Source: Parvibaculum sp963696585
GTDB taxonomy: Bacteria > Pseudomonadota > Alphaproteobacteria > Parvibaculales > Parvibaculaceae
Assembly (NCBI GenBank): GCA_963696585.1
Contig: CAVOKW010000015.1
Span: 1-6,799, forward strand
DNA length: 6,799 nt
Direction of reading: 5' to 3'
Part shown: positions 1 through 5,492 of the stretch, piece by piece
Layout of the letters: the number at the start of each line of letters is the position of its first letter
Numbering within the stretch: the first letter of the stretch is position 1
The notes under the pieces: model-generated
Databases searched by the model: none
What the model was told of the DNA's origin: nothing
Seen by the model: only the letters and a program-made list of their open reading frames with translations
Program-made: the position numbers and the translations under genes

Positions 1-1
1 C

Positions 2-322
2 GCAGGTGGCGTTGTCATTCCCGAGCGCATCATCACGCGGCCCCCCTCAGCCGAACTGCGTCCCGATCAGAAGGACGAAGACTCTCTGCCGCCCTATCCG
101 GTGCTCGATGACATTCTTGAATGTCTGATCGAAAAGGAAATGGCGGTGCGCGACATCGTGGCGCGTGGCTATGACTATGCGCTGGTCAAACGCATCGAGC
201 ATCTCGTTTACGTCTCCGAATATAAGCGTCGTCAGGCAGCCCCCGGCGTCAAGCTGACATCGCGCAATTTTGGCCGCGACCGCCGCTATCCGATTGTGAA
301 TGGCTGGCGCGATGCCGAATGA
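2..322 (+). CDS. nadE: Glutamine-dependent NAD+ synthetase, C-terminal part (5' end outside window)
   Basis: This is the last 106 codons of NAD+ synthetase, the cytosolic enzyme that amidates nicotinic acid adenine dinucleotide to NAD+ using ATP and glutamine. The frame is open from the window edge to TGA at 320-322. The visible part begins AGGVVIPERIITRPPSAEL and continues with RPDQKDEDSLPPY, the conserved loop of the synthetase domain, then a helix-rich tail with DDILECLIEKE, VKRIEHLVYVSEYKRRQAAPG and a final SRNFGRDRRYPIVNGWRD. The PSAELxPxQxDEDSLPPY signature and the closing GRDRRYPI are typical of the long glutaminase-fused bacterial enzymes; the nitrilase-like N-terminal domain would lie upstream. 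The methionine at 101 is internal, not a start. The gene runs in the same direction as gltX, separated by a repeat element. Identification is secure; the glutaminase domain is assumed from the family. Confidence 0.93.
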   Translation, partial: AGGVVIPERIITRPPSAELRPDQKDEDSLPPYPVLDDILECLIEKEMAVRDIVARGYDYALVKRIEHLVYVSEYKRRQAAPGVKLTSRNFGRDRRYPIVNGWRDAE

Positions 323-335
323 CAAAACATTCTTG

Positions 336-451
336 CCTCCCCCCTTGAGGGGGAGGTCGATCCACGACGCGGATCGGGTGGGGGGATTTCTTTCAGGAAC
401 ACCTCACTTGCAGCATCCCCCCCTCCCAACCCTCCCCCTCAAGGGGGGAGG
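336..451. repeat. GC-rich interspersed inverted-repeat element between nadE and gltX
   Basis: Positions 336-356 (beginning CCTCCCCCCTTGAGG) and 431-451 are perfect 21-bp inverted copies of each other. Just inside them, 375-387 (CGGGTGGGGGGAT) and 415-427 form a second, imperfect complementary pair, so the whole 116 bp could fold into one long hairpin with a small loop. C-rich/G-rich palindromes of the form CCTCCCC-TTGAGGGGGAGG followed by GATCGGGTGGGG recur between genes of many Hyphomicrobiales, so I read this as an interspersed palindromic repeat of that kind. It fills most of the 159-bp nadE-gltX gap and could stop or stabilise nadE mRNA. There is no clear T-tract after the right arm, so it is not a standard intrinsic terminator. 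No protein is encoded. Confidence 0.75.
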
Positions 452-464
452 GCTGAGGCTCAGC

Positions 465-485
465 ATGACGACGTATCAGACATGA
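465..485 (+). promoter_or_regulatory. Possible 6-residue coupling ORF overlapping the gltX start
   Basis: ATG at 465 opens the frame MTTYQT with TGA at 483-485, which overlaps the gltX ATG (ATGA at 482-485). A GAGG at 455-458 sits 6 nt before this ATG, while gltX itself has no purine-rich ribosome-binding site at a normal distance. Ribosomes ending on the mini-ORF could restart on gltX. This is a hypothesis from spacing only; chance occurrence of such a short frame is likely. Confidence 0.2.
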
Positions 486-1825
486 CTTCGATCACGGTCC
501 GCTTCGCACCAAGTCCCACAGGTTCATTGCATGTCGGCAATGCGCGCGCCGCGCTGTTCAATTGGCTGTTTGCCAAACATGCGGGCGGCCAGTTCCTGTT
601 GCGCATGGATGATACGGATGATGAGCGTTCCACCGCCGCCTTTGCGGCTGGCATCGAGGAAGACCTCGCCTGGCTGGGTCTGTGCCATGACCTTTTTGCG
701 CGCCAGTCAGATCGCATCGCAGAATATGTGAAAGCCGCTGAAAAGCTCAAAGCCTCCGGTCATCTCTATCCTTGCTATGAAACCGCCGATGAGCTGGAGC
801 GCAAACGCAAGCGTCAGCAGGCTCGCGGCAAGCCGCCGATCTATGATCGCGCCGCCTTGGCCTTGAGCGACGAAGACCGCGCCAGGCTGGAGGCTGAAGG
901 ACGCAAAGCCCATTGGCGCTTCAGACTTTCGGGCGAGAAGACCAGCTTCGACGACATGATCTTCGGCACATTTGATGTGAACTCGGACTCGCTCTCCGAT
1001 CCCGTATTGGTGCGCGAGGATGGTCGCTTCCTCTACACATTGCCAAGCGTGGTCGATGACATCGACTTCGCCATCACCCATGTCATTCGTGGCGCCGACC
1101 ATCTGACGAATACCGGCGTGCAGATCCAGATATTTGAAGCGCTTGGCGCAACGCCACCCATTTTCGCCCATTACTCCCTGTTGCAGGGACCCGAGGGCCG
1201 CCCGCTTTCCAAGCGCGAGGATGCCGACTTCTCGCTCGCCGCATTGCGCGCCGAGGGATACGAACCCATGGCGATCAATTCGCTGCTGGCGCGTCTTGGC
1301 ACCTCTGAACCGGTCGAGCCCCGCATCGGCATGGACGAACTTGCCGCCGCCTTTCACATCGAAACACTGGGCCGTGCCGATATCCGCTTTGATCCTCTCG
1401 ACCTCGACAAGATGAATGCCGCGCTCCTGCACCTCCTGCCTTACGAGGCGATCCGTGGGCGACTTGGGGCCTCGGGCTTCGATCTTGGGGCGGATTTCTG
1501 GGATGCCGTGAAGCCCAATCTCGCAAAATATGCCGATGTGGCGCTTTGGGCCAAAATCGTCAGCGGGCCGATTGATCCTGTGATTGAGGATGCCGAGCTG
1601 ACAACACTCGCCGCCACTTTGTTGCCGCCCGAACCCTGGTCGCAGGCCACATGGGGCATGCTGACGGAGGCCCTGAAAAGCCGGATTGACCGCAAGGGCA
1701 AGGCGCTTTTCATGCCCTTGCGTCTGGCGCTCACCGGCCTGCCCCATGGACCAGAGCTGAAAAACCTGTTACCTCTCATCGGGCGCGAACGGGCCGAGGC
1801 CCGGCTGCGCGGCCTAACCCTTTGA
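482..1825 (+). CDS. gltX: Glutamyl-tRNA synthetase (second-type alphaproteobacterial GluRS)
   Basis: The 447-residue product is a cytosolic class I aminoacyl-tRNA synthetase that attaches glutamate to tRNA. The N-terminus MTSITVRFAPSPTGSLHVGN carries the FAPSPTG motif and the HIGH-type signature HVGN at residues 17-20. The Rossmann catalytic fold follows, with LLRMDDTDDERS near residues 39-50. The KMSKS-type loop is LSKR at 242-245, inside GPEGRPLSKRED. The remainder is the helical anticodon-binding part. Only one cysteine (YPCY, about residue 99) remains where zinc-containing GluRS have a Cys cluster, so a zinc site is unlikely. The family is usually around 460-480 residues, so this one is somewhat short. 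Alphaproteobacteria often have two GluRS and no GlnRS, with tRNA-Gln charged through misacylation and GatCAB; whether this copy charges tRNA-Gln, tRNA-Glu or both cannot be told here. The ATG at 482 fits the family N-terminus and no upstream in-frame start exists. Confidence 0.95.
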   Translation: MTSITVRFAPSPTGSLHVGNARAALFNWLFAKHAGGQFLLRMDDTDDERSTAAFAAGIEEDLAWLGLCHDLFARQSDRIAEYVKAAEKLKASGHLYPCYETADELERKRKRQQARGKPPIYDRAALALSDEDRARLEAEGRKAHWRFRLSGEKTSFDDMIFGTFDVNSDSLSDPVLVREDGRFLYTLPSVVDDIDFAITHVIRGADHLTNTGVQIQIFEALGATPPIFAHYSLLQGPEGRPLSKREDADFSLAALRAEGYEPMAINSLLARLGTSEPVEPRIGMDELAAAFHIETLGRADIRFDPLDLDKMNAALLHLLPYEAIRGRLGASGFDLGADFWDAVKPNLAKYADVALWAKIVSGPIDPVIEDAELTTLAATLLPPEPWSQATWGMLTEALKSRIDRKGKALFMPLRLALTGLPHGPELKNLLPLIGRERAEARLRGLTL

Positions 1826-1865
1826 TGGGTAACGGTTTTTACGGTATGACGAGAGGAAGACGGCC

Positions 1866-1913
1866 ATGCGGTCGAAACTTCACGCGATGAAAGCTCTCAT
1901 TATTAGCGGCTGA
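1866..1913 (+). CDS. Candidate 15-residue leader peptide upstream of cimA
   Basis: The frame reads MRSKLHAMKALIISG and ends at TGA 1911-1913. A good ribosome-binding site, GAGGAAG at 1853-1859, lies 6 nt before the ATG, a better one than cimA itself has. Codons 12 and 13 are tandem ATT (Ile) after CTC (Leu). CimA makes the first committed precursor of isoleucine by the citramalate route, so paused translation at these Ile codons could report isoleucine supply. The stop codon lies in the 5' arm of the hairpin at 1906-1927. That it is translated, and any regulatory role, are inference. I do not recognise a named family for this peptide. Confidence 0.35.
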   Translation: MRSKLHAMKALIISG

Positions 1914-1927
1914 GTTATGCTCGCCGC
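1906..1927 (+). promoter_or_regulatory. Hairpin at the end of the candidate cimA leader ORF
   Basis: GCGGC-U-GAG at 1906-1914 pairs with CUCGCCGC at 1920-1927, giving eight GC-rich pairs with one bulged U and the 5-nt loop UUAUG. The leader ORF stop codon begins at the bulge, so a ribosome finishing or stalling there would open or mask the stem. No run of T follows, so this is not an intrinsic terminator; a translational or Rho-dependent effect would have to be supposed. A further possible 6-bp pairing is CCCGCT at 1935-1940 with AGCGGG at 1994-1999. Confidence 0.3.
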
Positions 1928-2043
1928 CGCCGTACCCGCTCGCTTAAGATTCCCAAGACCAAGACACGGAATGTGAGAAACGGACTGGCCGGTAGCGGGC
2001 GCTTCCTGACCCCTTGCATTTCTGTGCCTTTGGAACTGAACAA

Positions 2044-3675
2044 ATGACAACGACATCGAGCAAAGAGCGCCTCTACCTGTTTGACACCACGCTGCGCGAC
2101 GGCGCGCAGACGACGGGTGTTGATTTCAGCGTCGAAGACAAGCGCCTGATTGCGGAGCTGCTCGACAAGCTCGGTGTTGATTATGTCGAAGGCGGCTATC
2201 CGGGCGCCAATCCCACGGATACGGCTTTTTTCAGCGAGAAGCCCGCTCTCAGGCACGCCAGGTTCACAGCCTTCGGCATGACCAAGCGGGCAGGCCGCAG
2301 CGCTTCCAATGATCCGGGCCTTTCGGCCATTCTCAATTCAACAGCGGATGCGGTTTGTCTGGTGGCAAAGTCATGGGACTTCCATGTCGCGGTCGCACTC
2401 GGCATCACCAATGAAGAAAATCTGGAATCGATTGCGCAAAGCGTGAAGGCCATTGCCGACCGTGGACGCGAGCCGATGATTGACTGCGAACATTTCTTCG
2501 ACGGTTACAAGGCCAATCGCGATTATGCGATAGCTTGTGTTTGTACCGCGCTTGACGCTGGCGCGCGCTGGGCTGTGCTCTGCGATACCAATGGCGGCAC
2601 GCTGCCGCATGAGGTCGATCGCATCGTGCGCGAGCTGATCGCCTCTGGTGTGCCAGGCGACAGGTTGGGCATCCATGCCCATAACGATACCGAGAATGCC
2701 GTTGCCAATTCGCTTGCCGCTATCAATGCCGGTGTGCGTCAGGTGCAGGGAACGCTGAACGGTCTCGGCGAGCGTTGCGGCAATGCCAATATGGTGTCGA
2801 TCATCCCGACACTTCTGCTCAAGCCTGATTTTGCCGACCGCTTTGAAATCGGCGTGTCACTTGAAAGTCTCAAGAGCCTGACGCATGTGTCGCGCGTGCT
2901 TGAAGAGGTTTTGAACCGCGCACCCAATCGCTATGCGCCCTATGTCGGCGAAAGTGCCTTCGCCTCCAAGGCGGGCATCCATGTCTCCGCGATTCTCAAG
3001 GACCCGCGCACCTATGAGCATGTGCCGCCCGAATCGGTGGGCAACAAGCGCAAGATCGCCGTCTCCGATCAGGCCGGACGATCAAACATTCTGGCGCGTC
3101 TTGAAGAAGCGGGCATTGAAATCGATCCCGGGGACAAGCGCATCGGCCGACTGCTGGAGGATGTCAAGGAGCGCGAGTTTCTCGGCTATTCCTATGACGG
3201 TGCCGAAGCCTCGTTCGAATTGCTCGCCCGCCGCCTGCTTGATCAGGTGCCGGATTTTTTCCTCGTCGAATCCTTCCGCGTGCTTGTCGAGCGCCGCTAC
3301 AATGCGCAGGGCGATCTCGTCACCGTGTCTGAAGCAACGGTCAAAGTGAATGTCGATGGCGAAATGCTGATCTCCGTGGGTGAGGGCAATGGCCCTGTCA
3401 ATGCCCTTGATCAGGCATTGCGCAAGGACCTTGGCAAATATTCACCCTTCATCGAAGACCTGCGCCTGGCGGATTTCAAGGTCCGTATCCTGACAAGCGG
3501 TACCGAAGCCGTGACCCGCGTCATGATTGAAAGCGTCGATGACAAAGGCAACCGATGGTTCACTGTCGGCGTGTCGCCCAACATCGTGGATGCTTCCTTC
3601 CAGGCACTCGTCGACTCGATCACCTACAAACTACTGCGCGACGGCGCGCCCGCGCCGATGGCTCGCAAGGCGTGA
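2044..3675 (+). CDS. cimA: (R)-citramalate synthase
   Basis: The 543-residue product condenses pyruvate with acetyl-CoA to (R)-citramalate, the entry to the threonine-independent route to 2-oxobutyrate and isoleucine. It belongs to the DRE-TIM family of 2-isopropylmalate synthase and its relatives. The TIM barrel opens with LFDTTLRDGAQTTGVDF, with catalytic/metal-site R18-D19 and the nearby Q22. Metal-binding HAHND lies at 211-215 and the GLGERCGNAN loop at 240-249. The C-terminal roughly 160 residues, from about EFLGYSYDGAEASFELLARR to ITYKLLRDG, form the LeuA-type dimerisation/allosteric domain, normally the site of Ile feedback inhibition. GGYPGANPTD near the N-terminus and the wider architecture favour citramalate synthase over LeuA or homocitrate synthase. 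I chose ATG 2044 over TTG 2014 because the family begins a few residues before LFDTTLRDG and GGAA lies at 2032-2035. It ends 3 bp from the convergent glycosyltransferase stop. Confidence 0.93.
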   Translation: MTTTSSKERLYLFDTTLRDGAQTTGVDFSVEDKRLIAELLDKLGVDYVEGGYPGANPTDTAFFSEKPALRHARFTAFGMTKRAGRSASNDPGLSAILNSTADAVCLVAKSWDFHVAVALGITNEENLESIAQSVKAIADRGREPMIDCEHFFDGYKANRDYAIACVCTALDAGARWAVLCDTNGGTLPHEVDRIVRELIASGVPGDRLGIHAHNDTENAVANSLAAINAGVRQVQGTLNGLGERCGNANMVSIIPTLLLKPDFADRFEIGVSLESLKSLTHVSRVLEEVLNRAPNRYAPYVGESAFASKAGIHVSAILKDPRTYEHVPPESVGNKRKIAVSDQAGRSNILARLEEAGIEIDPGDKRIGRLLEDVKEREFLGYSYDGAEASFELLARRLLDQVPDFFLVESFRVLVERRYNAQGDLVTVSEATVKVNVDGEMLISVGEGNGPVNALDQALRKDLGKYSPFIEDLRLADFKVRILTSGTEAVTRVMIESVDDKGNRWFTVGVSPNIVDASFQALVDSITYKLLRDGAPAPMARKA

Positions 3676-3678
3676 TCG

Positions 3679-4692
3679 TCAGGAAAGTCCGAACGTCTTT
3701 TCCCATTGGATGGCGGCATTTTCCCAGGTGAGTTTTTGCCGCTGGGCAAGGGCGCCTTCATGCAGGCGATGCCATGCCGCATCGTCGCCGAGAAGCGAAC
3801 GGATGAAGGCGCCGAGTTCAGCATCGTCCGACGAGATCAGGCCATCGACGTTATGCGTCACTCTTTCGCTGAGACAGGCAATGCCGGAGGTCACGACCGG
3901 CAGGCCCATGCATTCGGCTTCCGCCACCGCCAGACAAAATGTTTCGCCGCCACGCATATGGCCCGGATAGAAGAAAAGCCGCGCCTGCTGATAGAGCGCG
4001 ATCAGTTTCTCGCGCGGCTGACGGCCCTCAAGCACAATGCCGAACGCTTCAAGCCCCTTGGCCTTGTCGCCGAGATATTCAGCGGCCTTCCCAAAGATAC
4101 GGAACTGTGCTTGCGGCGCGTGAGGATGCACATGGGTTTTCCACACCTCGATGGCATGCGGCAATCCACGCTGCGGTTCGGAAGCCCAGACCGCATAGGG
4201 CATGGCCCCATTGCTGGGGGCGGGCGTCAGAAAGGCCGGGCCAATACCGTGATGAATGACATGACGGGAGCGAAGAGGCAAAAGCCCGCTCGTTGTTCTC
4301 CGTGAATATTGCGACAAGAACACAGCATGCGGACGATGCCGGAGGAGCGGATCCATTTGCCCCTTGCGGATCAGTTTTTCAATGACAAGGGGATTGTGGA
4401 CCCAAAGGACCTTGGCGGCTGATTTCGTCACCTGATCCAGCGGCTTCAGATTGTTGCTGGTGATGACGATATCGGCTGCAACATCTTTTATCTGTGCGAG
4501 CGGAATATTGCATATGCCATGGGCTTCCACCGTTTCATCGGTAGGTGTCGCCAGCGTCACTTTATGACCGCGCGCGGCAAGCGCCGCCCCAAGCTCGATA
4601 TTGGTGGATTCAATGCCGCCCAGGGGCTGAACATTCAATAGCCCGGCATGGTAGCGGGCGCGCGTGTCGCTGACGAAAAATATGCTGGCCAT
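3679..4692 (-). CDS. GT4-family glycosyltransferase (GT-B fold), probably envelope glycan assembly
   Basis: The 337-residue product is a retaining GT-B glycosyltransferase of family GT4/RfaB type that would transfer a sugar from a nucleotide donor on the inner face of the cytoplasmic membrane. The N-terminal half has the acceptor-side Rossmann start MASIFFVSDTRARYHAG and the loop PLGGIESTN (GGxE, residues 25-28), followed by ALAARGHKVTLATP. VIHHGI at 145-150 marks the domain linker. The donor-binding half has FRIFGKA at 197-203, the acidic EX7E motif E250-E258 in GGETFCLAVAEAECMGLPVV, and a closing helix. It is somewhat shorter than many GT4 enzymes, but both domains are present. No signal peptide or membrane span is visible. 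GGA in CTGGAACC lies upstream of the ATG. It follows LOG by 53 bp on the same strand. Brucella LPS-core mannosyltransferase WadC belongs to this general class and, as I recall, lies in a similar neighbourhood; I cannot confirm that this is its orthologue. Confidence 0.85.
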   Translation of the reverse strand: MASIFFVSDTRARYHAGLLNVQPLGGIESTNIELGAALAARGHKVTLATPTDETVEAHGICNIPLAQIKDVAADIVITSNNLKPLDQVTKSAAKVLWVHNPLVIEKLIRKGQMDPLLRHRPHAVFLSQYSRRTTSGLLPLRSRHVIHHGIGPAFLTPAPSNGAMPYAVWASEPQRGLPHAIEVWKTHVHPHAPQAQFRIFGKAAEYLGDKAKGLEAFGIVLEGRQPREKLIALYQQARLFFYPGHMRGGETFCLAVAEAECMGLPVVTSGIACLSERVTHNVDGLISSDDAELGAFIRSLLGDDAAWHRLHEGALAQRQKLTWENAAIQWEKTFGLS

Positions 4693-4745
4693 CAGACGGT
4701 TCCAGTTGCGAGAGGCACGAGCCTAAGGCGAAATGTCGCACACCG

Positions 4746-5300
4746 CTAGAGTGCTGCCCTGATACGCGGCAGGATGTCTTCCACCTTGTCGACGACGGCA
4801 TAAATCCCGCGAATATTCGATCGGGCAAAATCCGCCTTGATGATGTGATCGAAGAGTTCGATCAATGGATCCCAAAAACCATCGAGATTGGCAATGATAA
4901 TCGGCATATTGTGACGCCCAAGCTGCGCCCAGGTCAGCATTTCGACGGTTTCTTCCAATGTGCCAATGCCGCCGGGCAGGACGACGAAAGCGTTCGCCCG
5001 CTCAAACATCAGCTGCTTGCGCTCATGCATGGACTGCGTGATGACGAGCTCGCTCACATCATCAAATCGCATTTCGCGCTTCATCAGGAATTCGGGGATG
5101 ATGCCGGTGACACGGCCGCCATCTGCCATCACGGCCCGGGCGATCACACCCATAATGCCAATGCCGCCCCCACCATAAACCAACCCGACTTTCTCGCGGG
5201 CGAGGATGCGGCCAAACCGGTCGGCCGCGGCCACAAAACCCGGCTCCGAGCCGGTGCTGGAGCCGCAATAGACGCAGACATTATCGAGCTTCAGAGGCAT
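4746..5300 (-). CDS. LOG-family nucleotide 5'-monophosphate phosphoribohydrolase (TIGR00730 type)
   Basis: The 184-residue product is a cytosolic LOG-family ('lysine decarboxylase-like' in old annotation) enzyme. Plant and some bacterial members remove ribose 5'-phosphate from cytokinin riboside monophosphates; many bacterial members probably act on AMP or related nucleotides, so the physiological substrate is open. It starts MPLKLDNVCVYCGSSTG, the usual N-terminal strand, followed by the nucleotide loop YGGGGIGIMG at 42-51. The catalytic block is MHERKQLMFERANAFVVLPG, with R101, leading into PGGIGTLEE at 109-117, the family signature including E116 and E117. The length is normal for the short LOG group. 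The next methionine is too far inside, so the start at 5300 is the only one that keeps the N-terminal strand. No Shine-Dalgarno precedes it; a 12-bp tandem duplication occupies that place. It is divergent from the Ig-like gene and likely cotranscribed with the glycosyltransferase. Confidence 0.93.
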   Translation of the reverse strand: MPLKLDNVCVYCGSSTGSEPGFVAAADRFGRILAREKVGLVYGGGGIGIMGVIARAVMADGGRVTGIIPEFLMKREMRFDDVSELVITQSMHERKQLMFERANAFVVLPGGIGTLEETVEMLTWAQLGRHNMPIIIANLDGFWDPLIELFDHIIKADFARSNIRGIYAVVDKVEDILPRIRAAL

Positions 5301-5301
5301 A

Positions 5302-5325
5302 TAGTTGTGCTTTTAGTTGTGCTTT
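5302..5325. repeat. Perfect 12-bp tandem duplication abutting the LOG gene start
   Basis: TAGTTGTGCTTT occurs at 5302-5313 and again at 5314-5325 without mismatch. Read on the LOG strand this is AAAGCACAACTA twice, ending one base before the ATG. It occupies the position where the ribosome-binding site should lie and contains no good purine-rich match. It looks like a recent slippage duplication and might vary between strains. Confidence 0.8.
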
Positions 5326-5468
5326 GCGGAAAGTTGGGGACAGGCAGGCAATTTTCATATTGGTGCCGCAATTGCAAGTTACTCCCTCAGGGCAAGGGCA
5401 TGGCTTGTTTGTTTCGCTCTGGAACGATGTTAACCGGATTCGTCTCGCAGCAGGTCAATCTGCCGGGG

Positions 5469-5481
5469 CACTGTGACAGTG
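5469..5481. promoter_or_regulatory. Perfect 6-1-6 palindrome before the Ig-like gene
   Basis: CACTGT and ACAGTG flank a single G, giving a perfect inverted repeat that ends 11 bp before the ATG at 5493. It could be an operator or a small mRNA hairpin near the ribosome-binding region (GGGG at 5481-5484, AAGGG at 5487-5491). Six-base arms occur often by chance, and no regulator is suggested by neighbouring genes. Confidence 0.2.
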
Positions 5482-5492
5482 GGGTTAAGGGT

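Noticed and set aside
336..451. CRISPR or intrinsic terminator reading of the 21-bp repeat pair
   Set aside because: There are only two copies, inverted rather than direct, and no T-tract follows the right arm.
300..485. 61-codon frame through the inverted repeat
   Set aside because: It is Pro/Leu-rich translation of the palindromic C-tracts; only its last codons (465-485) are kept as a possible coupling ORF.
707..1747. 346-codon open frame on the minus strand opposite gltX
   Set aside because: It mirrors gltX codon structure, has no recognisable domain, and the opposite strand encodes all GluRS motifs.
1915..2256. 113-codon minus-strand frame across the gltX-cimA spacer and cimA start
   Set aside because: Half of it is antisense to conserved cimA codons and the product has no recognisable features or good start.
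4845..5492. Upstream extension of the Ig-like ORF to 4845
   Set aside because: This stretch is antisense to the LOG gene; the signal anchor shows that the protein starts at 5493.
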